Source: Kwoniella bestiolae CBS 10118 (Eukaryota > Basidiomycota > Tremellomycetes > Tremellales > Cryptococcaceae). From it: a DNA stretch of 64,000 bases. The stretch covers positions 1,116,001-1,180,000 of the forward strand of contig NC_089241.1 of the NCBI RefSeq assembly GCF_000512585.2. Direction: 5' to 3'. Numbering within the stretch: position 1 is the stretch's first letter; each line of letters starts with the position of its first letter. A program made the translations under genes and the position numbers. Below, one piece after another: positions 10,139-21,397 of the stretch. The notes below the pieces were generated by a model that saw only the letters and a program-made list of their open reading frames with translations, made no database searches and had not been told where the DNA came from.

Positions 10139-12568
10139 TCAATCCTTTTTCTCTTCCACCTCATCTTCAACCTTCTCCTCAGTCTTCTTCTCCACCTCAT
10201 CTTTCCCAATAGACTCAGACTGCGCAGGACTAGATATCTCTGCAGGGACGAGTTTCCCCTTCCCCGCCTTTATAGGGCTGGGTATGGGCGAGCCAGACGA
10301 GTTGAGCGATTTGTTCACAGGCGATAGTTTCTTTTTACCTTTGCCTTTCGAAGGCACTCTATCATCGCTTGAAATGTCCAAAACAGGTGTCTCGTCTTTC
10401 TCATCCTTCTGTTCCTCTTTTGGTTCTACGGATTCTGATTCTGCCTTTTCCTCTTCCTTTGTCTTATCCGTTGATCCTATTTCCTGAGATGATTCCGATA
10501 TTCCAGATTCAGGTTGAGTCGCTTCCTTCTCCTCTGAGGCTGAAGATGAAGAAGATAGACCGGGAGGCGCAAGAGGAGCCACAGCCGTATCAGCCTTCAA
10601 TTGACCCTGCTCCTCCAAAAGCTCAATCTCATCTTTAGGTACCTCCTCCTCTACCCCTTTCTCCCTCCCCTCTTGCTCTTGCTCCTGCAGTACCTCAGCC
10701 CCTTCACCCGATTCTTCATCCTTGTTCTCCTTCTCAAGGGGAGTCACTATACTCTCCAGATTCTCCTCTTTCAGCTCCTCCGGCACAGACTCGTCTTCAC
10801 CTAAATGAATGACCGTATCGATACTCTCCGACCTATCTCGAGTCTTACTTGGACTTGGCGAAGTTGCCTCTCCCCCCGTCTCTGTCTCCGAAGTAGGTAC
10901 AGGAGGAACTTCTCCGGATGGACCACCCCAATGCATCGTTGCTCTAGGTTGTTTACCCCTCCCCAGTGTGTTTTTCCCTTTATCCGTACCAAACTTCAAG
11001 GGGCTTTTGGGTAATCCGCCAGACTCGGTATCGCGGATGGTACCGTATCCGTATTCTGTCGTTTGGTCTGGTCGGAGAGTCTCGTTACGTGTTGGTCCGG
11101 GAGGTTTGGAAGGTGATGAACTACCTCCCGTAGCGGTAGGTACAGGTGGTTTGGATGAAGAGGAGATACCGGTGGTACTTGTGGAAGTAGGAGGTAATGA
11201 CTGTGTCCTCTTTTCCTTCTCTTTGGGCTCATCATCCTTCCTACCCCTCTCATCCTCTTCATCGCTTGAGGAATCTCCCTGATCCTGAGACTGGACGATA
11301 GCATCTCTAGGAATTGGTAAGAGTGATGCACCGACCAAATTGAACTTCTCGCATAATCCCAAGAAACGGGAGTACAGACTAGTCTCGTTCTCGCTCAGTT
11401 GGAAGGCCTCGCGATGGTGGAAATATGCGTGGGAGAAGATACGCGATAGGCGACGGAAGAGGGAGGGGAAGTGGGAGACTGAGGATGGGGGGATTTGCAT
11501 TCTGGAGGGGGAAGAGGGCATTAGTATGTTGGTGTCTGAATTCCGGTTGAAAGACTGAGGAAGCGATGCGAAGAGTCGAGGATATCGCGATAGGGCGTTG
11601 TTGGAATTGGGGTATGGAATAAGGTGGACCTACCTTGATGGGAAATTTTGGGACGAGTTGAGCAAAGCCGTGGTCGAGTCCAGTCTATATATTATGAAAG
11701 AAGCGGGTCAGCAGGATGTCCATCAGCGACGACCCCTATTTTACGACGAAACCCTTCCGACTCTGGCTGACATCGTCAATACGAAGCCTTCCCTTCACAC
11801 CCATTAGAATCGAAAGACATCACGCCGCTTGCTTCCTCGAAGCGAAGAAAGTCATCTCACTCACGTATGCAAAATATAATCTATAGCTGAACAGCTCTCC
11901 GCCCCTCCACCATGAGCCGAACAGAGGTATAACCACTCATGAGCCTTCATTTCCGGGCATGTCTCGCGGTTGCATATTGGTAAGAGGGCTGTGATGAGCG
12001 GCGTAAGGTCGATGGGTATTCGTCTGAAAGAGGGAACATACGGAATCATGATATATATATATAAGCTGGGTGCGGTACCGATAGATGAGGTTAGGGGGAA
12101 AGCTTACCTTAGATGTTCGTATATCCACTATCATCCATATCGTATCAGCATCGACCCCATCCCGCATGACACCGCACAAAGGAATAATCAAATAACGAGA
12201 AAACGTATAAACCCACAACATCCTTATCAGGAGCCTTCCCGCCCATACTCTTATCCCCCACTGGAACACCTATCAACCCCTCAACATCATGCGGATCACT
12301 CCTAATTTTCAAGGAGAGGTACTCGGCAAGTTGAAATGGCCCGTTTAGCGCCGATAAATCTGGGACAGAGGGATTGGGTGGGAGAGGTGGGATTTCCTGC
12401 TTTGGGGTTATACCTGGTATCAGCTTTGCATTCTTGTTGTCCCTACAAATTCTGAAAGGTGGTGAAAGTAAGGAGTGTAGCCAAACTCACGGATAACCTC
12501 GTTCCCCTCTTGAGGCGGTATATTGTGGTCTCACCTTGCGATGAGGATGCGGTGGGAGGTATGATCAT
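10139..12568 (-). CDS. MOB family protein, phocein/MOB4-like, with long acidic tail
   Basis: Phocein (MOB4) is a core subunit of STRIPAK phosphatase-kinase complexes. I start at the ATG at 12566-12568 (MIIPPTASSSQGETTIYRLK). Exons then give PGITPKQEIPPLPPNPSVPD, GPFQLAEYLSLKIRSDPHDV, KDVWIYEHLRR (joined over two introns), RIPIDLTPLITALLPICNRE, TCPEMKAHEWLYLC, SCSAIDYILHTLDSTTALLN, FPSRMQIPPSSV and RRLSRIFSHAYFHHREAFQL. The zinc-ligand pattern fits the fold: two Cys in ICNRETC and two His in HAYFHH. The final exon adds about 370 residues of Ser/Pro/Glu/Lys-rich, probably disordered sequence absent from animal phocein. Exon boundaries near the N-terminus are less certain than the MOB core. Confidence 0.85.
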
Positions 12569-13096
12569 ATTGCTGATACTTGGTCTATCACCAATCAGGA
12601 TCTACCGTCTAGGTCTAGTGTTCTATATGTTGATGCCCCTTCTCGAGGTTGATGATGTTGATAGTGCTTCAGTATAGCTGCTCGATGATACTTGTCTAGT
12701 CGTGTGCACCTGCTTCACCATGTAATCAACCACCATTACCATTGAAATGTCATTGTCATTCAACCCCTCACTGCATTAGTATCACGTAAACGCGTCTTTC
12801 CACTGGATTGCCACATGGTCAGTGCATTCAACTGACCCAACTTATATGCTCCCCCTGTATAGTGGACACAGGTATATATATACTCGCGCCAAAATCAACC
12901 GGATGAGTAAGACCCCACTCAAGTCAAATGAGTTGATTCCTCGCTCTACCAATTTCAATAAAAGCTTGCGAGCCATATCGCCACCCACTCAACTAGCTCG
13001 CAGGCATATCACTAAACGATACACTCCACCTCGTCAGTGTCCATCCACTTTCGACATCCATCCATTCGGTCTTAGCAAGCAATAGGACTAGGTACA
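12569..13096. promoter_or_regulatory. Divergent promoter between MOB4-like gene and TOA2
   Basis: About 530 bp. An ACGCGT hexamer at 12790-12795 matches the MCB consensus of the MBF cell-cycle factor, and a TATATATA tract lies near 12871-12880 on the TOA2 side. Both are sequence matches only. Confidence 0.4.
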
Positions 13097-13836
13097 ATGT
13101 CGGGTGGTCAGAGTTATTACGAGTTCTACCGAGGTTCTAGGTGAGTCTGCTAATCGATTGCCTACCTCCTCTTCAAGCATCAGAAGAGCTAACGCTATCG
13201 TGCGAACGGTGTATAGTATCGGTACGGCCCTTACCGACGCACTGGACGAATTGATCACTCAGGGTGATATCCCCCCTCAACTAGCTATGAGGGTATTACA
13301 GCAGGTGGGTTGTGTTCCTGCCCAGTACATTCCAGCTACATCGAACCCAGTCACCACAATGGGAAGTAAGCTGATAATCCTGTACGATGATAGTTCGATA
13401 AATCCCTCACCGAGTGTCTTCAGAAAGGAGTAAAGAACAAGACTACGGTGAAAGTGAGTATCGTTCTTCCAGTCATCAGCTATCCATTTCAATTTGCTCT
13501 CCGATAGCTGATGGGCTACTTCTTTCATAGGGCCATCTAGCTACATATCGACTGTGTGATGACGTGTGGACCTTTGTCATTAAAGATCCGCAATTCAAGA
13601 TGGAAGGTGCGACTGCAAGGTGAGAATCTATTTTCGCTATAAACACATGACCTTTCCTACCATTTCTCGGGTTCTATTGTATTCTCAATACGCACGTTAC
13701 AAGATAAAATCGCTCATCTAATGTCATGACAGCGCCGAGACAGTCACCGCACCCAAGATCAAGATCGTAGCTTGTAAGAGCGGGGATGCGCCAGAGGGAA
13801 AGAAGAGCGGAGCGAAGAGCAATGATTTTGCTTAGG
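13097..13836 (+). CDS. TOA2: Transcription initiation factor IIA small (gamma) subunit
   Basis: TFIIA stabilises TBP on the TATA box; the small subunit contributes to the four-helix bundle and beta-barrel. Exons joined across short introns give [80 protein letters not shown] and [13 protein letters not shown], then a tail ending KSNDFA with TAG at 13834-13836. About 125 residues, as expected. The conserved [17 protein letters not shown] and [12 protein letters not shown] signatures make the assignment firm. The C-terminal tail after the core is Lys/Ser-rich. Confidence 0.95.
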
Positions 13837-14530
13837 ATATCGATGGGCAATGGGATAGGAGTACAAGTCGAATGGATGGGATTGGGAAGAAAACGAGAGT
13901 TATGGTCGTTTGAGAAGCTGATAGTTAGGGAAGGGACGGTCATGGAGGTACAGTATGAAGATGATGTGGACCATCAGTAACGAATACAACGGAGAAGTGC
14001 GAAAATCAATATCATTTAGAAGATCAAGGAGCTATGTGTCAAGGTTAGAAGCATCATATTATGGACTATTTGTAGAGATGTCATCGTAGATTCATCTGTG
14101 TATGTATTATCATCATCGGGCTGTTTGGAAGGGGATCGCTTTGTCCTATCTTCCTCCATGCACCAGTTGGGTCTACACCCGTGTATACTCATACCTCTAC
14201 TGCTCAACCACTCGGATATGATCTCGCCCACGTCTTTGTATGCTAGTCAGTGAGTGTATCGTATCGTACTCGAATAACAGATGTGTGTTAGGTACATATC
14301 CTTGGCAAATCGTGCAATGTGCCACTGGCATCGTCATCAAGTGACGTAACCAAATACCCGGCATCACCGTCATACCACACATCACCCTACGGCAACACGA
14401 CCATCCTATCCATCACTACAGTACCCTCGATATATATAACCTTCAACCAACTATCACTCATACCTGTTTTCATCTTCTTAACTATCACGACTTATACAAA
14501 ATAACACGAAAACAACACATAGCAGGCAGA
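13837..14530. other. Intergenic region upstream of the DUF7721-type gene
   Basis: About 690 bp with TOA2 3' sequence and the promoter of the next gene, including a TCGATATATATAACC element near 14428-14442 and a 5' leader rich in AC. Short open frames on both strands show no similarity or codon pattern I recognise. Confidence 0.4.
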
Positions 14531-15983
14531 ATGGATTTCCTCAAGAAAGTAGCTCAAGAAAAGCTCTCCGACGCTTGTAAGTCTGGACCTCCCCTTCCGC
14601 GAAAGACGTTTTACTGATGGAGGGATCATCAGTCAACGGAGATGATGATAACAAGCAACAAGGTGGATACAACAACAACAACAACAATAACCAACAAGGA
14701 GGATATGGTGGAAACCAAGGTGGTTATGGTGGGAACAACAACCAACAAGTAGGAGGGTATGGTGGTCAAGGCGGATACGGCGGGAACCAAGATCAAGTTC
14801 CAGGTGGTTATGGTGGTGGTAACGAAGGTGGTTATGGAGGGAACCAAGGTGGATACGGAGGCCAACAAGGTGGATTCGGTGGTGGGAACAACAACCAATA
14901 CGGTAATACTGGGGGTGAGCAGTACAACAGGCCACACGGTCAAGGTGGTGCAGGTGGATTTGGCGGAGGTGTACCTTCTAGTGAGTCGGTCTGTGTCTCT
15001 TGTCAAACAAATAGGTCATCATGATACAACCTTCACATGTCAATTCATCCTATGTGCGATATTCATCTAATCTCCCTTTCACATCATAGTCAACGAAAAC
15101 ACCGCCGTCAACGCTGCCAACCAATACGCCTCGAACGGTAATGAGAACTCGTCGTTGTTCTCCACCGCCATGTCCTTCTTGGGAGGTATGAACAAGGATG
15201 ACAACGATGTTGATGAGGACAAGGTACAGAGACAACATGATCAGGCTTATAACCAGGGTAACACCGGTGGGATGAGCGCTAATGCTATCGGAAGGTGAGT
15301 TTCGCGAGGTTCCGTCACAGCTTTTTCTACTCAGTCGTCTTCAGAAAGGAAGATACAAGGATATCTTGCTGATCTTTCTATTTCGCTCCGCACAGCGCCG
15401 CTGCGATGCAGGCCCTCAAAATGTTCACCTCTGGCAGTGGTGGTGGTGCTGCTGCCAGTAGCGGTGGTGGCGATATGCAATCCAAGGTGGGTACTATCAC
15501 AGTTCATCATAGTCATTCAGCGTATCTAGAGTATGGGCACTGATTTGAGTTCTTCGTCCACAGATCATCGGTATGGCCATGTCAGAAGCTGCCAAGGTGA
15601 GCTCACCTTCACTTCTCCATACCTTACGACACATCATACCGATCATCGAGATTATCATGTTAGCTCTTCGATCAATCTGGCGGTGCTGCTCAGGGTAACA
15701 AGCAGGATGCAGTCACCTCTGCCGGTCAGACTATCATGAAGCTCTTGATCAAGTCTCAGTTCTCAGGTGTGAGTGATGATTTTAGCCAAATTCAAGGGTC
15801 GTATCGCTGTAGCTGCTGAGCTGACTGCTGAATCGATATAGACCACCGGCGGTGGTAACTCTGGTGGTCTCTCTGGATTGATGAGCATGGTGAGTGGTCT
15901 CGTATATTGGGTCGTCTCTATTGGTTGCGAGACTGTTGTGTGCTGATTGACTGTGCAATGAGCAGGCCTCTAAATTCATGTAG
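14531..15983 (+). CDS. Gly/Asn/Gln-rich protein with C-terminal DUF7721-type domain (fungal beta-flanking-like)
   Basis: Function unknown. Starts MDFLKKVAQEKLSDA, then after an intron a low-complexity segment (about 14640-14985) of repeated QGGYGG/NQGGYGG/NNNQQ units, then a conserved helical region: NENTAVNAANQYASNGNENS, LFSTAMSFLGGMNKDDNDVD, EDKVQRQHDQAYNQG, SAAAMQALKMFTSG, KIIGMAMSEAAKLFDQSGGA and SAGQTIMKLLIKSQFSG, ending SMASKFM with TAG at 15981-15983. At least six introns. The Gly-rich segment resembles prion-like or phase-separating regions; the helical part matches what I recall of fungal DUF7721 proteins. The name is less certain than the gene itself. Confidence 0.75.
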
Positions 15984-16473
15984 ATAGATTATCACGGTCA
16001 TACGGAAGTATGAGGAATGGAGCAGCAGTATATGTAAACGAAGGGAATGAAGTCAACTATAAGTACACGATACGAACAAGAACGATATCTCTTGATATGG
16101 TATGAGTATGCATAAGTATGTGTGCATGAATGAACTGCGATTGCCACTATGACACAGAGTGCGTAATGTATAATGTAATGTAAATTTATGTCTGTGCGCA
16201 TCAACACACCGTCAACCAACATCAATCAACTCGAACACATGTGATGTTGACTTGCTTACTTGCTTTTCTCACTTTCCTTGATTTCATCTTACTATCTTTA
16301 CTGGTATCATCTACAGCTGACGCTGACTTATCATAAACACAATGCCAGTTAGTGGACTCATTTTCTCTCTCCACCTTCAACTTCCAATACATATGCGCAG
16401 TGCTGAATGATGTGCCCGCTCAACGCTGACGCCCAGTTTGCACTTTCAACAGGACAAACGCACTCATCAATCC
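15984..16473. other. Intergenic region before F-box copy A3
   Basis: About 490 bp, no supported gene. Holds the 3'UTR of the preceding gene and a pyrimidine-rich stretch (16255-16310) that is probably part of the A3 promoter. Confidence 0.4.
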
Positions 16474-17715
16474 ATGTCAACCGATATCGTACCGAACGAT
16501 CAACTACCTCGCACCCAGCCGTCCATTCCAGTATCCCTCATCATCGATCATCCCACCAAACCTCTTCCGGTTCTACCTATCGAGATCATTCGTCTTGTCC
16601 TCTCCAACTTCACTACCTACCACGACCAGGAGAGAAGAGCCCTCGCTTCATATGGTCTTGTCTCCAGGCAAATCAAATCGGTCGCTCGTCCCCTACTTTG
16701 GAAATGGGTTAGACTCTCCCCGCCAACATCCCACTCTCAAGGCGATGATCATGTCGTCAAACGAATCAAGTCTACCGTGCAGTCCATCGACACCTCCCGA
16801 TGGACCGATGAACTTAGAGCTCATATCAGCTTCTTATAAGTCAACTATCATAATCCCCAATGGTGTGCGCACGATCACTCATGGATCGACCAATTGGACA
16901 ATCTCAAGGTCATCCAAATAAAATTGAAAGATACAGGTTACAACGCAGTGTATCATCGACATTGCTCGCTCATCTTCAACCTCCGACCTGAGACGGTCAT
17001 CATCCGAAATTCAGATTTCGACATAAATCAACTAGGTAGTCGATACCTCTCACGAAGGAATTGGTCCAGACTCCGAACTCTAATCTTCATTTCGCCTTTC
17101 TACTATCGAAGGGTATCCCAGACCGTACCCGCGAGGACACCTTCCCCACTCAAGACACCCAAATTGTCTAGGGTGTATTGGATAGTAGATCCCAAGATGG
17201 CTTGGACACCGCAACATGATCCAGTCACTGGTGAGATCCTCGGAGGGACCAGACGGATCGAACGACATTTGTTAACGGAATTGCTCGAGGAGTTCCCCGG
17301 TATTCCCATTACCATTGTGAACGTTGGCCCGAGCTATCGATACTGTGCACCTACACTTAGTTCCGAAGACAAATTTCGAGAAAATCGAAAAAGGTATCTT
17401 GGCGTTACTCCTTGGATGGATCTTCGTCGATTGGATACATCAAAAAGCTCTGATGAGTCTGACTCTGAAGATGATGATGAGGAAGGAGGAAGTCTGGATG
17501 CAACAGCTGGATCGGATGAGGAGAAGGATAAGGATGCAAAAGATGAACAAGAGAGAATCAGGTTTGTAACTCTCGATGAGTTTTTGATGCAGGAGGATTG
17601 GGGAGGGGAGGGTTGGTTTGATGAGAACGAGGTTGAGGAGTGGAGGGAGGCTGTTGAGAAGGTTGATAGGCTGGGTGTGCCTATTTGGAAGAGGGAGGAT
17701 ATTCGTCCGCTCTGA
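16474..17715 (+). pseudogene. F-box protein, subfamily A (copy A3), interrupted by an in-frame TAA
   Basis: From the ATG at 16474 the frame encodes LPIEIIRLVLSNFTTYHDQE, RRALASYGLVSRQIKSVARP and LLWKWVRLSPP, then SRWTDELRAHISFL, and stops at TAA 16837-16839. The same frame continues without a further stop to 17715 and carries all remaining family signatures: DQLDNLKVIQIKLK, LRPETVIIRNSDFD, LSRVYWIVDPKMAW, IPITIVNVGPSYRY and FVTLDEFLMQEDWGGEGWFD. The tandem neighbour A4 has a sense codon at the same point (SFLAIKYH). No convincing intron removes the stop while keeping the conserved block. Reads as a young pseudogene, a truncated F-box-only protein, or a sequencing error. Confidence 0.75.
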
Positions 17716-18301
17716 TTGAGCCATGGGACGTTAGGTGTAGGCGGGGGAGAGTGGCGATAAGATGGGTAACTTGTACAGTAGTTGAACATGGTCGTCTGTA
17801 TAGTACATTATTATAGCTTGCATGAAGTCTCGTATTGAAAAGCTTTACTTGTATGTATCATGTGAGGCATGTGTGTGCATAATAATTAGACGGGCTCTTA
17901 GCGTCAATAATTATGGTCATCGTGTCTGTGCGCATCAGTAAATTTACAGTGTACTCTACAGCGTGTGTAAACAATGCAGCAATTCACAGTTATTGATGTT
18001 TTTCCTTTCTCTTCTTTCTCTTCTTTCTCTTCTTTCTCTTTCATCCACGTTCCTAATCCCAATCCCAATCCTGAACCCAGTCTCATTATCGTTATCCTAG
18101 CCTTCAACCATATTTTCATACTCAACAACCTATCAGTATATCTGTAAGTCGCGAGTCAATAGATGTTTCCCGCATACCGTATCTAAACGCAAGTGAGTAA
18201 AGGCTGACTTGATCCAATCGTCGCCACTCCTTCATCAGCACCTCAAGCCAGAACACAACATCACATCAGTCAACCCCGATACTTCCACCCACCACCAAGC
18301 C
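17716..18301. other. Intergenic region between tandem F-box copies A3 and A4
   Basis: About 590 bp with A3 3' sequence and the A4 promoter and leader. A short 9-nt tandem repeat (listed separately) is its only notable structure. Confidence 0.4.
18006..18041. repeat. Minisatellite, unit TTTCTCTTC, about four copies
   Basis: Three exact head-to-tail copies of TTTCTCTTC followed by a fourth imperfect copy, forming a polypyrimidine tract between two tandem F-box paralogues. Confidence 0.85.
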
Positions 18302-19420
18302 ATGCTTCCCACCAACACTTCTCATGTCGATCTCATCAGCTCCTTACCCAATGAAATCCTGCACCTTGTCCTATCCAACTTCACTACCTATATTACCGAA
18401 GGGAAACAAGCACTTTCCTCATGTCGTTTGGTCTCTAGGCAATTCGACACTATCGCTCGTCCGATACTCTGGAGATGGGTCAGACTGTCACCTCCTACTC
18501 TTCCGGCTGAAAGCAAGCATCTCAAAGATCAGGGAATGTCTTCACCTCAAAAAGACATTAATGTTGTCGACTGGACCGAGGAACTTCGAAATCACGTCAG
18601 CTTCTTGGCTATCAAGTATCATGATAATGGTCGCTGTTCGTCCCGTCATTCGCCGGACCTGGAATTGCCAAACTTGAAAGTCCTACAGCTTGAGTTGAAT
18701 GTTATCATTTACCACTCCGGATTTCACATCTCCTGTCCACTCGTCGAGGCCTTACGACCTGAGACCGTCATTTTCAGAGAGGTTGACTACAACTTGGAAA
18801 CCGTCCGATCACCTGTACTATCGCAACAAGCCTGGTCAAACGTCGAGATCGCTATATACATATCACCATATTACAGTCGTCGGGTCTCGGGCTTTCCTGT
18901 GAAAAGGTCGATCGTCCCTGGGAGGCCGGGCAGGCTGACCAGAGTGTACTGGATAGTCGATCCGAAAATGATCTGGATACCAAGACATGACCCGGTCAGA
19001 AGGGTGGTCAGATATAGAGAGAAAAGACTTGAGGATTGTCTACTCTCTGTCCTGCTGGAAACCTTTCAAGACGAAAACATATCAATCACCATTGTCAACG
19101 TTGGACCGGGTTATCGATATTTGCCAGCCACTCCTGATGATCACGCTCAAGACTCAGAAACCATCTTTAGGAGGAGATTGGAGTTTAGCTGGAGACATCG
19201 AAAATTGACCCACAATCAAATGAGAAAGGAACAGGACAGAATCACTTTCATTACTCTCGATGAGTTTTTGGCGAACGAAGATTGGATGGGGAAAAGATGG
19301 TTCGATGAGAGAGAGGTGGAGGAATGGAGAGAACCTGTTGCCGAGTCTGAGAGGCAAGGTCCCCCAGATTGGACCAGGGACGGTGTCTTGGACAATCGTA
19401 AGATTTCCATTGTACTGTAG
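18302..19420 (+). CDS. F-box protein, subfamily A (copy A4)
   Basis: Intact single coding exon, 372 codons from ATG 18302. The F-box is LPNEILHLVLSNFTTYITEG, then LSSCRLVSRQFDTIARPILW. The middle region has LELPNLKVLQLELN, LRPETVIFREVDYN, SNVEIAIYISPYYSRRVSG, LTRVYWIVDPKM and ISITIVNVGPGYRY; the C-terminal block is ITFITLDEFLANEDWMGKRW, FDEREVEEW. It is the closest visible relative of A3 just upstream, so the two look like a tandem duplication. It gives the undisrupted reference for A3 and A6. Probably an SCF substrate adaptor; target unknown. Confidence 0.8.
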   Translation: MLPTNTSHVDLISSLPNEILHLVLSNFTTYITEGKQALSSCRLVSRQFDTIARPILWRWVRLSPPTLPAESKHLKDQGMSSPQKDINVVDWTEELRNHVSFLAIKYHDNGRCSSRHSPDLELPNLKVLQLELNVIIYHSGFHISCPLVEALRPETVIFREVDYNLETVRSPVLSQQAWSNVEIAIYISPYYSRRVSGFPVKRSIVPGRPGRLTRVYWIVDPKMIWIPRHDPVRRVVRYREKRLEDCLLSVLLETFQDENISITIVNVGPGYRYLPATPDDHAQDSETIFRRRLEFSWRHRKLTHNQMRKEQDRITFITLDEFLANEDWMGKRWFDEREVEEWREPVAESERQGPPDWTRDGVLDNRKISIVL

Positions 19421-19755
19421 CTGCAGGTAGAGACATGATAGCTAATGTATGTTGTGTTTCGTAGTCGTTCCGATTATATGTACATAATCTTATTGAGGGC
19501 GATGTTTCATATTGAGGGAGTTGTGTGTGAATAATTTCGATAATCATTCGATGCGACATGTGGATATTACGAGCCTAGTCTGGGTGATCATGCTGTGCGA
19601 AAGAAGGGGAGGACCGAGACTCAGTGGGACGACATAGCATTGATGACTCAATTGGGGAAGATTCATGATAAAACTTAACGTGACTCATCGCACATCCGAT
19701 CAGATCGTTGAGGGTTTTGTCCACAAAGTCACCACAAATACCTCATCAATGAAAG
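19421..19755. other. Convergent 3' intergenic region
   Basis: About 335 bp between converging F-box copies A4 and A5; no gene seen. Confidence 0.4.
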
Positions 19756-20856
19756 CTATCTAGCTACCCTTCTGTTTTCTTCTACTTTCCGGTTGAGGAA
19801 ATTACCCATAGCTGTATTCCAGTTTCTCATCTCCCCTACATCAAACCAGTCCCACCACTCTTCATCCCCTACGAACACCTCGAGACCGAAGAACCTGACT
19901 GTACCCATTCGTTCTTCCAAGTCGTCCAAATTCCAACTATACGGCTCCTCCCCACTCTTCATCCTCACTTCATCCCATAATTGCCTCTCAATCTCTCGTT
20001 GCCTGTTCTCAACAGACATGCACCTGTGATTCGGATCTTTGAGAATCGTACTTCCCACATTCACTATACTTACCCTCACACTCGGCTGTAAGGCAAGGAT
20101 CAGTTGGGTGATACCCCATACATTCACTTTATACCATTCTTTATGAATTGCCACTTCTCTCCTCTCGGGGAAGGTCGGATCGAAAAACCAATATACCTTC
20201 TTCAGCTTCGGTATAATGGGTAAATCCAAGGGGAGGGTGGCAGGCTGGTATTTCTCGTATGATGAGGATATCAACATGAGGGATTCGACGTTCTCGTATA
20301 CTTCGATGGGAATACTCGGGAGATGCAGGTTGATTAGACGGGTTGATACATTTCGAATCACCAGGGTTTTGGGTCGCAGCTGTTCCCGCAAGAGACTGAT
20401 TGAGGGAACTGGAGGCACGTTGGGAGGATAATGGGATACATGGCTCGGATGTAATGGCTGGAGATTATCACCTCGTGGGGGTAATTGTATCTGGAGTGTT
20501 TTCAAGTTGGGTAGACCAATCGAAGAGCCCAATCCAAAGCCAAGGGATGGATATAACGAATCGGGAGGATATCCGATAGTCAGAGACTTGGTATACCTCT
20601 CGACCCACTCGTTATGAGGGATCTGAACAGTCGACGAAAGGTCTTCGGAACCGGTCCCATCTCGCTGAGCTTGGGCATGGGTTGTGTCAATCCGTTTATA
20701 TAGCAAGGGGAGGGCCATCTGGTTGATTCCCTTTGAGACGAGACAGCATGACGCGAGAGTGGACATGCGACTACGGTAATCCAGGGACGATAGACGAGTT
20801 ATGATCTCGAATATGATCTCAGTAGGTAGATGGTTCGGGGTATTCCTTTTCGGCAT
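19756..20856 (-). CDS. F-box protein, subfamily A (copy A5)
   Basis: Intact single coding exon of 366 codons from the ATG at 20854-20856. F-box: LPTEIIFEIITRLSSLDYRS, STLASCCLVSKGINQMALPL. Later signatures: GLPNLKTLQIQLPP, LRPKTLVIRNVSTR, LKKVYWFFDPTF, VRVSIVNVGSTI and TVRFFGLEVFVGDEEWWDWF, DVGEMRNW. Same order as other subfamily-A members but more diverged than A3/A4. Likely an SCF-type adaptor; no recognisable repeat domain. Confidence 0.8.
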   Translation of the reverse strand: MPKRNTPNHLPTEIIFEIITRLSSLDYRSRMSTLASCCLVSKGINQMALPLLYKRIDTTHAQAQRDGTGSEDLSSTVQIPHNEWVERYTKSLTIGYPPDSLYPSLGFGLGSSIGLPNLKTLQIQLPPRGDNLQPLHPSHVSHYPPNVPPVPSISLLREQLRPKTLVIRNVSTRLINLHLPSIPIEVYENVESLMLISSSYEKYQPATLPLDLPIIPKLKKVYWFFDPTFPERREVAIHKEWYKVNVWGITQLILALQPSVRVSIVNVGSTILKDPNHRCMSVENRQREIERQLWDEVRMKSGEEPYSWNLDDLEERMGTVRFFGLEVFVGDEEWWDWFDVGEMRNWNTAMGNFLNRKVEENRRVAR

Positions 20857-21397
20857 GGTACTGTATAGTCGTTTGACATATTCTGGGTTCTGAGATGTCT
20901 CAAAGACGGAACGGGGGTGTGGGATATCAGTAAATGTGCTGAGTTTATTGAGAAATGGCCATGTGCTAGGTCAGAACCGTTGCTCAAGAATACAAAGGAA
21001 AGGTGTGCCCATGTATGGACAAACAAAGGAGCTGGAGTATTAGCATAAGCTCGGTTACTTGCTTTGTATCCGTCCTTCCTGGCTTCCTGTATATCAGCCG
21101 GGTCATGGTTCTCTGAAAGAAGCATATTGACTGTAAGAATCTTGCTTCTTTTGTTTGTGTGTCGAGATAAGTAAAGTCAAATTCTCGTGTGTAAAGGCCT
21201 TCTCATATTCCGAGCAGAATGGGGTATTGTCCTTTCGTGTGGCTCTTGTTGCATTGATATATGTTGTATGTAGGAGTGGACATGTGATACATGAAATGAT
21301 ATATAACACGACAATACACTATATTACACTACAGAATTTACTTCCATCTTCTTTCGCATGTGTTTTGGCCTGATCCATGAACTCCTTTCCCAGGTTC
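20857..21397. other. Intergenic region between F-box copies A5 and A6
   Basis: About 540 bp, no supported gene. Contains the A5 promoter (minus strand) and the 3' flank of the broken copy A6. Confidence 0.4.

Noticed and set aside
12451..12530. Alternative MOB4 N-terminus reading PQYTASRGERGYPDNKNAKL across the first intron.
   Set aside because: It lacks an ATG; the frame from ATG 12568 with an acceptor just before AATGCAAAG joins to the same downstream sequence and is simpler.
14629..15006. Minus-strand open frames rich in Thr/Val or His/Cys opposite the Gly-rich repeats.
   Set aside because: They are antisense shadows of the repetitive coding sequence.
16837..16839. Programmed stop readthrough in F-box copies A3, C2 and C3.
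   Set aside because: The three stops are different codons with no shared downstream context such as CTA; independent nonsense mutations explain them better.
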